A stretch of DNA of 64,000 nucleotides from an uncultured Roseibium sp. (lineage in GTDB: Bacteria; Pseudomonadota; Alphaproteobacteria; Rhizobiales; Stappiaceae): assembly GCF_947494555.1 (NCBI RefSeq), contig NZ_CANLVF010000003.1, positions 843,688 through 907,687 of the forward strand. Direction: 5' to 3'. Each line of letters opens with the position of its first letter. Position 1 is the first letter of the stretch. A program made the position numbers and the translations under genes. Shown piece after piece: positions 33,412 to 43,400 of this stretch. Below the pieces are notes generated by a model that did no database searches, was not told the DNA's origin, and was given only the letters and a program-made list of their open reading frames with translations.

Positions 33412-34154
33412 AACGTCTGCTTCTGAAACTCTGCATTCTGCTGGTCGCGCCCTTGTCGATGGCAGTGCCTGCGCTCGCCGATACAGCGGAAACGCTCTCC
33501 GAGGAGCGGATCAAGGAACTGGCCCTCGAAGCTATTCTGGAAAATCCGGAAATCATCGAGCTGGCAATCCAGCGCCTGCAACAGGTTCAGCTCGAACGGC
33601 AGCAGGCTGCGATAGCGGCGACGCTGGAGTCTCGCCGGACCGAACTGGAGCGCGACCCGAATGCACCTGTTCTGGGGAACCCGGATGGGGATGTCACTTT
33701 GGTTGAGTTCTTTGACTACAACTGCCCCTATTGCAAACGAGCGAAGCCGATTGTCGCGGCCTTGCTTGAAGCTGACCCGAATATCCGCGTTGTATTCCGG
33801 GAGTGGCCTGTCCTGAGCGAAGGCTCGGTTTATGCGGCGCGTGCCGCGTTGGCTGCGCGCCAGCAGGACAAATACGAGGAATTCCACTGGGCTCTGATGG
33901 CCTTCAGGGGCCGCGCGGAAGAGGCGTCGGTTCTTGAAATAGCCGAGGACGTCGGCCTCGATATCGATCAGCTTCAGTCCGACATGCAGGCCGACGACGT
34001 GGACGATCACATCCGACTGTCCATGCAATTGGCCGAAGGCTTGAACATCACCGGCACCCCATCATTCGTCATCGGCAACACGGTGCTGCCCGGCCTGCCC
34101 TCGCAGGAGCAGTTGTCTGCTGCTGTCAGTGAGGCGCGAGCGTTAGGTGACTAA
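33408..34154 (+). CDS. scsC: ScsC/DsbA-type thiol oxidoreductase
   Basis: A 248-aa exported protein (signal 1-24). A long N-terminal helical stretch (about 27-85, rich in Gln/Glu/Arg) resembles the oligomerising arm of ScsC-type proteins. Then comes a DsbA domain with FFDYNCPYCKRAK (Cys106/Cys109) and the cis-proline loop GTPSFVIG (Pro218). It may isomerise or oxidise disulfides in periplasmic copper proteins, and could be kept reduced by the ScsB-like protein encoded at 16564, although the genes lie 15 kb apart. It ends the copA operon. Confidence 0.85.
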   Translation: MKRLLLKLCILLVAPLSMAVPALADTAETLSEERIKELALEAILENPEIIELAIQRLQQVQLERQQAAIAATLESRRTELERDPNAPVLGNPDGDVTLVEFFDYNCPYCKRAKPIVAALLEADPNIRVVFREWPVLSEGSVYAARAALAARQQDKYEEFHWALMAFRGRAEEASVLEIAEDVGLDIDQLQSDMQADDVDDHIRLSMQLAEGLNITGTPSFVIGNTVLPGLPSQEQLSAAVSEARALGD

Positions 34155-34191
34155 GTCAGTGATCGAGGCTGGGTCGGTTGATTCCGGCCCG

Positions 34192-34237
34192 GAGCGGACA
34201 TTGGTGTCAATTGCAGCGAATGACCGGAACGAGCCCA
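34192..34237 (+). repeat. dispersed intergenic repeat, family B copy 2
   Basis: 46 bp, 38 identical to 7716-7761, including the 10-bp core TTGCAGCGAA and CGAGCCCA. It lies between the ScsC-like gene and a convergent DUF302 gene. Confidence 0.7.
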
Positions 34238-34311
34238 GACTTGCAAATTGCTGCAGAGCACGCGAATGGCCGGTATGGTGAAGCTCGAAGGCTTCACCAT
34301 TTGACGCGCTT

Positions 34312-34758
34312 CTATTCTCCGGTTGCAACAGCCGAAAATTTCTCCAAGGCGCTCTTCATCGCCAATACGGCCGGATGATCTGAGGCAAGACCATGGGACG
34401 GTGCGATAGCTGTTGGGTCATCATAGGTCGCCCAGGTTTGACCGTTGGCATCTTCAAAGAACAAAATCCGTAGCGGCAGATTTAGAGCCATGGTTTGACC
34501 TGTTTGCAATGCGCTCGCCCCGATTTTGGGGCTGCCGAAGATTACGACCGTTGTGGGGCGCAGGTCTTTGTCGACCGAGGCGTTGCCAGCAGCAAAGTCG
34601 ATCGTGTTGAATACCCGCGCGCCTGCGGTTTCAACGGCGTCGGTCAACCTTTCCACCGAAGTTGCGACGTTGGCGTTGCTCGCCACATTGATGCGTTCTG
34701 CCATGGCGGTCCCTGCGGATGTCGCTGCGATAAATGCTAGTATGATCAGTGTTTTCAT
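34312..34758 (-). CDS. DUF302 family exported protein
   Basis: A 148-aa protein with a signal peptide (about 1-20, ending AMA). The DUF302 body includes SVERLTDAVETAGARVFNTIDF, TTVVIFGSPKIGASAL, LPLRILFFEDANGQTWATYDDP. The fold is present in many exported proteins of unknown activity, some fused to redox or metal proteins. AGGAG precedes the ATG at 34758. It is divergent from the CadC-like regulator gene, 84 bp away. Confidence 0.85.
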   Translation of the reverse strand: MKTLIILAFIAATSAGTAMAERINVASNANVATSVERLTDAVETAGARVFNTIDFAAGNASVDKDLRPTTVVIFGSPKIGASALQTGQTMALNLPLRILFFEDANGQTWATYDDPTAIAPSHGLASDHPAVLAMKSALEKFSAVATGE

Positions 34759-34842
34759 GTTTGGCTCCTCAGTGCTCAATGTCCGAAGGTTCTTGGACAA
34801 GGTACCGTCTAGGCTTCATGAACTGCGGTTTCTGGAGGATTT

Positions 34843-36360
34843 TTGGAGGAATGCACCCTGAGCCAAAATAAAACACAAATCTGGAACTTTCGTTCTTTTA
34901 CGCTTAATGAAGCGTCCTTTGAGCTCACGTGTTCCGGAGTTCCGGTTGCAATTGAACCGCAAAGCCTACGCGTTTTGATCTTCCTTATTCGCCATAGGGA
35001 TCGCGTAGTGTCCAAAGACGACCTGGTTGAAGTGATCTGGCAAGGGCGAGCAATCAGTGACTGGGCAATTTCCGGGGCGATCAAGGCTGTTCGGATTGCA
35101 CTTGGCGACACTGTCCGCAACGATCGTATCATCAAAACGATCCACGGGCGCGGATTTCGCTTTGTTGCTGACGCCATTTCCAAATCCCCGGAAACGGTAT
35201 CCGTGCCGAAGCCAACCGTCCTTGTCCGCGCCTTTCGATCCAACGGAGCAGACACGAGCCTCGATTATCTTGCCGATGGTCTGACAGAAGATTTGATACA
35301 CACCCTGTCTCGACACGATGCGTTGACCGTGTTGTCTTACAACACGACCCAAGCGCTTGGAGATGCAGTGCCGGGGGACATCTACGGCGTCACGCACATC
35401 ATTGATGGCAGTATCCGAGAAAGTGCTACACGCACCCGTGTGAGCGCAGCCATCTTAGATAGAACCGGGCAGCGGCAAATTTGGTCCGAGCGTTTTGATC
35501 TTTCTCAGGAAAGCCTTTTGGCAGGTCATGATTTTATCGCGGATCGATTGCTTGCAGTGATTGCGCCCGATCAATCCCGGCCTGTCGGACAGTGGCGCGG
35601 TACCCTCAATTCTCAGGCGTACGACGCCTATCAAAAGGGCCGATACGCGTATTTTCGCTATGAACCTCAGGCCTTTGTCGAAGCGCTGTCGCACTTTGCG
35701 AAGGCGGCTGAACTGGACCCAGATTTTGCCAACGCCTACGCGCAGCAGGCCTATTGCCGCACGACGCTCTATGTTTTTGGATTGCCCGGCAGTGACAACA
35801 CGCTGGATGTAGCAGAGGGTCTTGCGCGCGAGGCCATCAGGCGGGACAACAACGCGGCACTCGGATACGCTCGGCTCGGTTGGGTGCTGGGATATCTTGG
35901 ACGGCCTCAGGAAACCATCGCCGCCTTCGAGGCTGCATTGGCGCGCGACCCAGGAAACCCCGAGTGCCATCTGGCCTATGGCGAGACCATGAACCGCCTT
36001 GCACGCCCGCATGACGCCGGGCCACTTCTGGAGATTGTGTTCTCAAAAGACAGTTTTTTGCCGCCTAGTTGGGAGTTCCCACAGGGCCATCACCACCTTT
36101 TGTTGGGAGAGCCAGAGGTGGCCATAAGACACTTTCAATCTGTGCTCGATCGCGTCCGACATTTCGTTCCGGCACGGGTTCAAATGGTGCGCGCGCTTTG
36201 GGAGGTGGGTGACGTCGACGGTGCAAAGCGTGGGGTCGCGAGGATCAATGAAATCGTACCCAAATACAGCCTTGCCCACTCAAAGCGCATGTTCCCCTAT
36301 CCTGTTCAGAAAGAAGCGGATGCGCTGACGGCAGCGCTTTCGGGTGCTGGATTGCGTTAA
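34843..36360 (+). CDS. CadC/OmpR-type winged-helix regulator with TPR repeats
   Basis: A 505-aa protein. N-terminal winged helix of the trans_reg_C type (about 15-105): FELTCSGVPVAIEPQSLRVL and IKTIHGRGFRFVADA. A TolB/FlgO-like domain follows (about 120-230: DGLTEDLIHTLSRHDALTVLS, GVTHIIDGSIRESATRTRVSA), then TPR-like repeats (about 260-480). No transmembrane segment is seen, so unlike CadC it is likely cytoplasmic. The frame opens at TTG 34843, but CTG 34858 has GGAGGA at a better distance and may be the true start. Probably regulates the divergent DUF302 gene. Confidence 0.82.
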   Translation: MEECTLSQNKTQIWNFRSFTLNEASFELTCSGVPVAIEPQSLRVLIFLIRHRDRVVSKDDLVEVIWQGRAISDWAISGAIKAVRIALGDTVRNDRIIKTIHGRGFRFVADAISKSPETVSVPKPTVLVRAFRSNGADTSLDYLADGLTEDLIHTLSRHDALTVLSYNTTQALGDAVPGDIYGVTHIIDGSIRESATRTRVSAAILDRTGQRQIWSERFDLSQESLLAGHDFIADRLLAVIAPDQSRPVGQWRGTLNSQAYDAYQKGRYAYFRYEPQAFVEALSHFAKAAELDPDFANAYAQQAYCRTTLYVFGLPGSDNTLDVAEGLAREAIRRDNNAALGYARLGWVLGYLGRPQETIAAFEAALARDPGNPECHLAYGETMNRLARPHDAGPLLEIVFSKDSFLPPSWEFPQGHHHLLLGEPEVAIRHFQSVLDRVRHFVPARVQMVRALWEVGDVDGAKRGVARINEIVPKYSLAHSKRMFPYPVQKEADALTAALSGAGLR

Positions 36361-36550
36361 GTTTTATGAGCGGAGCGGACCTTCGCTTGCGCAACTTCAA
36401 CGCCCGCTTTGTCCGCATAACGGCCATTCGTTCAGCCCGCAACAAACGTCCGCTTCGAGCCCTTCTTCGACATCCACGAGACACCACCAATGGCTGCTTT
36501 GTGTCCGCAATAGTCTGGCCTTCCCGAAGGATGATTTTCGGGTGCTGAGA

Positions 36551-37414
36551 TCACTCGTCCGCCATATACTGAACCAGGGCAGTCAATTGCTTGTCGCCGA
36601 AGCCTTTGTCCCAAGCGCCCTTTGTCTGCTCGTAGATGAGTTGCATAAACGCTGTCGGGGCATTTAGGGATCCAAACGTCTTCAAGGCATCTTTTTGCGC
36701 CAGAGCATAGACCTTCAATGATGCTTCGGCATTGTCGTAGTCTTCAGTGGGAACAGTCCTGGCAAACAGATCGTGGTAGTCATTGACCAATTTGAGCGTC
36801 GCGGGAAGCTGGTCAGAATAAACTTGCATCGGAATACCGGCTTTCTTGCAGACAAGTGCGCCATAGATCATCCCGAACATGAACCCCTGGCGCACAGTGA
36901 ACAGTCCGGCGAACAGCGCAGCCAAAGCAGATGGTTGCTCGCCGACATTTGCCGATTTACCACCCAAGATTCGGATGATGTCGCCGTATTGTTCCCATGC
37001 ACCGGCGCTTCCGACTGTCAGAATTGTCGTGTCCTCCTTACCAACTCCGGACGGATAGGCATTGATCATGCCTAACATGTAGTTGGCGCCCCTCTCGCCA
37101 AGAATCGAAACCAGCGCATCTGCATCGGATGTTTCGCCAGTGCTCATGTCACAGATGGTCTTGCCCTCGAGGGAAGTGCTCAAACCTCCCACCAACGCCA
37201 TTGTTTCCTTGTGGCTCTTGATACAGATGATTGCGAAGTTGCTAGCGCCGACAGCTTCGTCCGCCGAGGTGCATACCTGTGCACCGGCATTTGCCAACGC
37301 CTCGCACTTGCCGGGCGTGCGGTTCCAGACGCTGACTTCGTAACCGTTCTTGAGCAGACAATGCGCTAACGCAGACCCCATGGAACCGAGACCCAGCACA
37401 GCAAGTTTCTTCAT
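36551..37414 (-). CDS. NAD(P)-dependent oxidoreductase (imine reductase/6PGDH-like)
   Basis: A 287-aa enzyme with a Rossmann start MKKLAVLGLGSMGSALAHCL (dinucleotide motif GLGSMG, 8-13) and NRT after the second strand. The all-helical C-terminal domain holds NAYPSGVGKEDTTI and KKAGIPMQVYSDQL. The length and the helical tail match imine reductases and related beta-hydroxyacid dehydrogenase relatives. I chose the ATG complement at 37414 because GGAGG lies upstream; the frame runs 38 codons further. The neighbouring LysR gene is divergent. The substrate is unknown. Confidence 0.83.
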   Translation of the reverse strand: MKKLAVLGLGSMGSALAHCLLKNGYEVSVWNRTPGKCEALANAGAQVCTSADEAVGASNFAIICIKSHKETMALVGGLSTSLEGKTICDMSTGETSDADALVSILGERGANYMLGMINAYPSGVGKEDTTILTVGSAGAWEQYGDIIRILGGKSANVGEQPSALAALFAGLFTVRQGFMFGMIYGALVCKKAGIPMQVYSDQLPATLKLVNDYHDLFARTVPTEDYDNAEASLKVYALAQKDALKTFGSLNAPTAFMQLIYEQTKGAWDKGFGDKQLTALVQYMADE

Positions 37415-37516
37415 TCTTTCCTCCATCAGCCGGTAACACATTACCGACCAAGCATGCGACGGAACGGGGTTTTGTCGTAGTTGTAAATTTAGCTTTGTTG
37501 TAAGATGATCTAACGT

Positions 37517-38434
37517 ATGGATTGGCATACGCTACCCTCGCTGACATCGCTCAGGGCTTTTGCTGCCGCGGCAGAGCATCGAAATCTGACCAAGGCCGCG
37601 AGGGCGTTGAATGTGACGCATTCCGCGATCAGCCAACAAATCCGCGGATTGGAGCGGCGTCTTGGAACCCGGCTCATCATCCGCACGCAACACGGAATCT
37701 CATTGACCACGCAGGGTGAGTATCTTTGTACGGGGTTGCTTGAGGCCTTTGCCGCGATGGCCACCTTGACCGAGAATATGTCAAAGGCAGAAGCGGTGAG
37801 ACCTCTTCTGGTGTCTGCCACGCCAATGTTTGCCAGTGCCTTCCTTATGCCCCGCCTATCCGACTTCATGGACGATAACCCGAATATCGAGCTTAGGATC
37901 CAATCGACGATCGAGGCGGTCGACCTGAAACCCGGAGGCGTTGATTTGGCGATCCGATATGGAACCGGGCATTGGCCTGGTCTTCAATCGAAGCTTTTGC
38001 TACCCGGCTGTCTGACGGTTGTCGCCTCGAGGGACCTGATCGGTGATCGAGTGTTCTCCGACCCTTCCGAGCTTCTGGACTTTCCATTGCTCCAGGAACA
38101 CGCCTCGATCGAGTTTGATTTGTGGCTTGAAAAAGTGGGCATTTCGCCGAAAACCAAACGAAAGGTCATCCGCTTACCGGGCAATATGCTGCTTGACGGC
38201 ATTCGCCGGGGTGACGGTATTGGTGCGACGGTACCCGCGTTTATTGCAGATGAATTGAAATCAGGAACACTCGTAGCATTGTTCGACGATCCCATTCCTG
38301 AAATCGGCTATTATCTGGTCACGCTGCCCGGAACATTTCGGCCAGCATCAAAACACTTCATGCGATGGCTTTCTCAATCAATGACCGAGTATGAGAGAAA
38401 CTTGTACAGATGGAAGCCGGCCCATTTGCTTTGA
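37517..38434 (+). CDS. LysR family transcriptional regulator (GcvA-like)
   Basis: A 305-aa regulator: wHTH with LPSLTSLRAFAAAAEHRNLT and VTHSAISQQIRGLERRLGTRL, then an effector domain. The N-terminus starts like the GcvA/AmpR branch. It is divergent from the imine-reductase-like gene, 102 bp apart, which contains an AT-rich stretch with several TTGT/ACAA words suited to LysR binding. Confidence 0.88.
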   Translation: MDWHTLPSLTSLRAFAAAAEHRNLTKAARALNVTHSAISQQIRGLERRLGTRLIIRTQHGISLTTQGEYLCTGLLEAFAAMATLTENMSKAEAVRPLLVSATPMFASAFLMPRLSDFMDDNPNIELRIQSTIEAVDLKPGGVDLAIRYGTGHWPGLQSKLLLPGCLTVVASRDLIGDRVFSDPSELLDFPLLQEHASIEFDLWLEKVGISPKTKRKVIRLPGNMLLDGIRRGDGIGATVPAFIADELKSGTLVALFDDPIPEIGYYLVTLPGTFRPASKHFMRWLSQSMTEYERNLYRWKPAHLL

Positions 38435-38570
38435 GTATCGCAAAGCAGTCATTGACCCGATGTCAGCAAAGTCCGCTGAGCAGTCGTTAGTTCAAGTTGC
38501 CGCGAACGTCTGCTCACCGCCCGTTCCGTCCGTTCGCGGCGTTGCAATAGCCTTCACAGTTCACCAGCTT

Positions 38571-39254
38571 TCACCGGCCCGAAGTGGCCGCTGCGCTGCC
38601 TTGCCTGAGAAGGCCGAACCCTCGCCAGAGTGCTCCGGCATCCGCCTGGGAAATCAGACCCGTTGCACCCAACAGTTTAGAGAGGATCATGCCGGTCCCG
38701 ACATTCACGCCCAAATTGATGACGCCGTTGATGAGCGCTTCGTCACCGGTGCGCATGAGTTGTCTGCCCGCGTGACCATAAAGACGCGAGTAAAGCTCGT
38801 TCCCGGATCCGACGCGCACGATGCCGCCGCCAGGCAAGCCACCTCCGGTCGCGATCAGGAACCCGCGGGTGCGCATATGCGGATGCGGATGCGGCCTGAA
38901 CCGCGTGACTGCAAAATTGCTGCCGTTGAGATACACAAGGACTTCGGAATAGGCATCGATTGCCTGAAGGATCTCGCCGACCTTCTCTGTATGGGCTTCC
39001 CAGTGACAGTCCGCGAGCACCTTCGCGACCGATGCGACGACTGATGCAAAGTGTTGCTGGGGATTGTTGAATTCGAATAGCCGAATGATGCCCTGGATCC
39101 GGATGTCGATGTGCGGCGGCCGAACAAGCGTTACCAGATGCTGATGGTTGTCACGCAGATCCTGGTAAGTGACACAGTTCGAGAACAGTCTGCTCAGGAT
39201 CTGCTTCAAGTTGCGTTCACTGGATGCAGTTGGAGCATAGATTATAACCGGCAT
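38571..39254 (-). CDS. protein of unknown function
   Basis: A 227-aa protein with no named family that I recognise. The N-terminal part (MPVIIYAPTASSERNLKQIL) looks like a short alpha/beta unit, a middle part is mostly helical, and a basic His-rich patch (FRPHPHPHMRTRGF) precedes a glycine-rich hydrophobic C-terminus. GGGGGT upstream of the ATG supports expression. It stands alone between convergent genes and faces the cusF genes. Composition matches its neighbours. Confidence 0.55.
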   Translation of the reverse strand: MPVIIYAPTASSERNLKQILSRLFSNCVTYQDLRDNHQHLVTLVRPPHIDIRIQGIIRLFEFNNPQQHFASVVASVAKVLADCHWEAHTEKVGEILQAIDAYSEVLVYLNGSNFAVTRFRPHPHPHMRTRGFLIATGGGLPGGGIVRVGSGNELYSRLYGHAGRQLMRTGDEALINGVINLGVNVGTGMILSKLLGATGLISQADAGALWRGFGLLRQGSAAATSGR

Positions 39255-39433
39255 GAACGACCCCCAATGTCTCGTGTATTCAGATGGCCATAGACCTTTT
39301 CAAATCTGGACGGTAGCAGTTGCAACTCATTTTGCCGTAACGGAAATCACACTGTTGGCTGGTTTCTAAGGTTGCGGGCCAGCTCGTCGAGAATTTTCGG
39401 CGCTTGAGTTGATTTTCTTTTGTTGCGTTGATC

Positions 39434-39901
39434 CTAAAGCACCGGTACGCCGTCATCCGTTGTCGGGGCACCGTCCGGCTTCGCTTCAGGTGTGTGATCA
39501 GTTGGTTCATCCGGAACAATCGAAGCGACCCGATAGCTTCCAAGATCGCTCATGGTCAGCATCAGGGTAACCGGCATTCCGGGTTCCAGGTCGGGCGTGA
39601 CCGCCGCGTATGGGGCGAGGGGCAGGTCCATGGTCATCGCCGGCCAACCTATCCTTTGATTGGCTTCGTGGCTCACGTTGACGCTTCCCTCTGACAAGGA
39701 GTTAACGACGCCGCGAAGATGGATCGCACCAACCAACTGAGCGCCGCGTTGTTCAAGCGCCGAATGATTCATATTCGCCGGCGCCTGTTGGGGCAGGACG
39801 ACGCTTTGAGGCAGGTGGAAACCTGCCAGGACGGTCTGGGCAAAGCCTGTTGTCAGCAGACTTGCAAGACCCAATGCAAGGGAAACGCTGCCTGGTTTCA
39901 T
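39434..39901 (-). CDS. cusF: CusF-like periplasmic copper-binding protein
   Basis: A 155-aa exported protein (signal 1-26). The CusF site is VSHEANQRIGWPAMTMDL, giving His78, Trp86, Met89 and Met91 in the classical H-x-W-x-M-x-M arrangement. The C-terminal tail is Pro/Asp-rich. It is the last gene of the cus operon and is separated from the first cusF by a strong hairpin. It should buffer Cu(I)/Ag(I) and hand it to CusBA. Confidence 0.87.
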   Translation of the reverse strand: MKPGSVSLALGLASLLTTGFAQTVLAGFHLPQSVVLPQQAPANMNHSALEQRGAQLVGAIHLRGVVNSLSEGSVNVSHEANQRIGWPAMTMDLPLAPYAAVTPDLEPGMPVTLMLTMSDLGSYRVASIVPDEPTDHTPEAKPDGAPTTDDGVPVL

Positions 39902-39954
39902 GTTCTCACCGAGAAGTTTTCAGTTTTTTCGCAAAATGTGCTTTTCGCCAGGCG

Positions 39955-39986
39955 CTGCTTCCCGGTTCGATTGATCCGGGAAGCAG
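39955..39986 (-). other. 11-bp intercistronic hairpin between the two cusF genes
   Basis: CTGCTTCCCGG (39955-39965) and CCGGGAAGCAG (39976-39986) form a perfect 11-bp stem with a 10-nt loop. No U-tract follows on the coding (reverse) strand, so it is more likely an mRNA-stability or attenuation hairpin than a terminator. Confidence 0.55.
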
Positions 39987-40001
39987 AAAGCTGGAGGCTG
40001 A

Positions 40002-40367
40002 TCAGTTCGGCATCATCGCACCGATGGCATAGAGACCATCATCACCCTTCACCAGCATCAGCGTGACGCTGTCGCCAGCGTTGACGTCACCCATGGTCTG
40101 GGAACCTTCGAGCAACGGAAGGTCCATGGTCATTGCCGGCCAGCCGATTTCCGGGATCGGATCGTGGCTGACATTAGCCGTGCCTTCGCCAATCGAGTTG
40201 ACGACCGCCTTCGTGTGGACAGCCCCCTCCATCTGCTCGGCGTCCATTGTCATATTGGAATGATCCATTCCCGAGTGGTCGGAGCCGTGTTTTGCGTCGG
40301 CAAACGCCACAGGTGCAGTGCTGGCTGCCATAAAGGCGGCGAGTGTCAGGGATTTGATCAGTTTCAT
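40002..40367 (-). CDS. cusF: CusF-like periplasmic copper-binding protein
   Basis: A 121-aa exported protein (signal 1-23). It has a His/Met-rich linker (HGSDHSGMDHSNMTMDAEQM) and then the CusF fold with VSHDPIPEIGWPAMTMDL (His68, Trp76, Met79, Met81). All four residues of the E. coli Cu(I) site are present. It follows cusA by 38 bp in the same operon and probably delivers metal to the CusB stalk. Confidence 0.9.
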   Translation of the reverse strand: MKLIKSLTLAAFMAASTAPVAFADAKHGSDHSGMDHSNMTMDAEQMEGAVHTKAVVNSIGEGTANVSHDPIPEIGWPAMTMDLPLLEGSQTMGDVNAGDSVTLMLVKGDDGLYAIGAMMPN

Positions 40368-40405
40368 TGAGTTTCCTTTCTCTGGTTCTCGGTATGATCA
40401 AGTGG

Positions 40406-43400
40406 TTACTCAGCGGGCACGACTGTGCCTGCTTCCGGGGCATTCGCTCTGAGCTCGCGATTAACGCGCTTGAGCGCAAGACGTTTCCAGATCACGAAAA
40501 TTGCCGGGATGACGAACAGGGTCAGAAGAGTTGCCGTTGCCATTCCGCCGACCATCGGCGCAGCGATTCTCTGCATGATCTCCGAACCTGTTCCGTCTCC
40601 GTACATGATCGGGATCAGGCCAGCGAAGATCGTCGCAACGGTCATCACCTTTGGCCTCACGCGCAAAAGGGCGCCTTCGAAGACGACATCCTCGACATCC
40701 TGCGTTGTCATGGCGCGGGCTTCACTGGCTGCCGCTTTCTTCCGCTTGTTCCAGGCAAGGTTCAGATAGAGCAGCATGACGATTGCCGTTTCCACGGCGA
40801 CACCGGCGAGTGCGATGAAGCCGACGATGACGGCCACGGACATGTCGAAGTTCAGGTACCAGAGAAACCAGACGCCACCTGCCAGGGCGACCGGCAGGGC
40901 CGCCATGATGATCCCGACCTCAATGACGCGGTTGAACGCCATGAAGAGCATCAAGGTGATGATCAGGAGGGTTGCAGGAGCCACCAGCTTGAGCCGTTCC
41001 TGCATGCGCTGGATGTACTCGTACTGGCCTGACCAGGCGATCGAATAGCCGGGCGGCAACTGCACATTTTGCGCGACCACCTGCCGGGCTTCGGTGACAT
41101 AGCCTCCAAGGTCCCGCCCGGCGATATCGATGAAGACAAAGCCGGTTCTCCTGGCGTTCTCCGATCGGATCATGCCCGGGCCGTCCACGACGCGGATCTC
41201 CGCAAGGGCCCCGAGAGGTATATGCGCGCCGGATGGGGTGACCACCGGAAGGTCTCTCAACCTTTCGGGACTGTTTCGCCAGTCCTGCGGATAACGCAGA
41301 TTGATGGGAAAACGTTCAAGTCCTTCCACGGACTCCGAAACCTGCATCCCGCCGATCGCGGTTTGCACCACGTCCTGGATATCGCGAACGCTCATCATGA
41401 AACGTGCCGCGGCGTCCCGATTGACATCGATTTCGATAAACCGGCCACCAACTGGACGTTCAGCATAAGCGGATGCTGTTCCCTCGATGCCCGCGACAGC
41501 CGCCTCGACCTCAATGCCGATCTGCTCGATCACCCCCAGGTCCGTCCCGGTGATCTTGACCCCGACAGGGGTTTTGATACCGGTCGCCAACATGTCGATG
41601 CGGTTCTTGATTGGCTGGATCCAGACATTTGTGACGCCCGGGATCTGAACGGCCTTGTCCAGCTCGTCTCGAATGCCGTCCATTGTCATGCCGGGTCGCC
41701 AATCTGATTGCGGCTTCAACTGGATGGTTGTCTCGATCATCGTCAGCGGTGCCGGATCGGTGGCGGTTTCCGCCCGGCCCAGCTTGCCGTGTACGGTCAG
41801 AACCTCCGGAACAGTCGCAATCAGACGATCCGACTGCTGAAGCACCTCCCTTGCCTTGCCGATGGAAACGCCTGGATAAAGCGTCGGCATGTAGAGGAAG
41901 TCACCTTCGTTGAGTTCTGGCATGAATTCGGTGCCGATCCGTTGCAAGGGCCACCACATGGACGCAACAAGTGCTGCTGCCAGAAGTGTTGTCGCCCACG
42001 GCCAGGCGACAGCCGCGTCCAGAAACGGCCGGTAAAGCCATATGACGATCCGGTTCAGCGGGTTCTTGCTTTCCGGCAGGATCCGGCCCCGAACGAAGTA
42101 ACCCATCAAAACGGGTACGAGCGTGATCGACAGTATCGCCGCTGCCGCCATCGCATAGGTTTTTGTGAAGGCAAGCGGTTTGAACAGCCGTCCTTCCTGG
42201 CTTTCCAGCACAAAGACGGGAAGAAAACTGACCGTGATGATTGCAAGAGAGAAGAACAAGGCGGGTCCGACCTCGGAGGCACATTCACTGACAATCCGCC
42301 ATCGGTTCTCCTTAGTCAGTTTTTCGTTTTCGATGCGTCTGTGCATCGCCTCAATCATAACAATCGCGGCGTCCACCATTGCGCCGATGGCAATGGCAAT
42401 GCCGCCAAGTGACATGATGTTGGCGTTCACGCCTTGCAACTTCATGATGATGAAGGCGGCCGCGATGCCGAGCGGAAGGGAAACGAGAATCACCAGCGAA
42501 GACCGTATGTGCAGAAGGAAGGTTGCACAGACAAGAACCACGACGATGAACTCTTCCGTCAGTTTTTTCTGAAGATTGTCGATCGCGCGCTCGATAACGC
42601 CCGAGCGGTCGTATGTCGTGACGACCTCGACGCCCTCGGGCAAACTGCTGCGCAACTCTTCTAGCCGGGTCTCCACGGCCTTGATCGTCGCCAGGGCGTT
42701 CCCGCCCCAGCGCAGGATGACAACGCCGCCGACTGCATCGCCTTCGCCACCGAATTCGCCGACGCCACGGCGCATTTCCGGTCCGAGGCGAATATCCGCA
42801 ACATCGCCAAGTGTCACGGCTGCCCCACGATCGTTCACCATCAAGGGGGCTTTCGCGAGGTCTTCCAGTTCATCGACATAGCCAGTCGAGCGGACCATGA
42901 ATTCCGCTTCACCCATTTCGATGACGCTGCCGCCGGTTTCCCGGTTTGCAGCCTGGATTGCGCCTCGTATTTGCGCCAGCGTGATGTCGTAGGCTCTCAG
43001 CTTGTTCGGGTCGACAACCACCTGATACTGCTTGACCATGCCTCCGATGGTGGCCACTTCCGATACGCCATCGACTGTTTGGAGCTCATATTTCAGGAAC
43101 CAGTCCTGAAGGGCGCGGAGCTGCGACAGATCGTGATTGCCGGTGCGGTCGATCAGGGCATATTGGTAGATCCACCCCACACCGGTTGCGTCCGGTCCGA
43201 GCTGTGGCGACACACCGTCCGGTAAGTTCGACGCTATCTGACCGAGATATTCCAGGACACGGGTTCTGGCCCAGTAAAGGTCGGTACCGTCCTCGAAAAC
43301 GATGTAAACATAGCTGTCTCCGAAGAAGGAAAACCCGCGGACGTCACTGGCCCCTGGGACGGCGAGCATCGCCGTTGCCAATGGAAAGGTTATCTGGTCT

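Noticed and set aside
36361..36550. possible family A/B repeat
   Set aside because: Several GCGGAC and GTCCGC words occur, but no full match to either consensus, so no copy is claimed.
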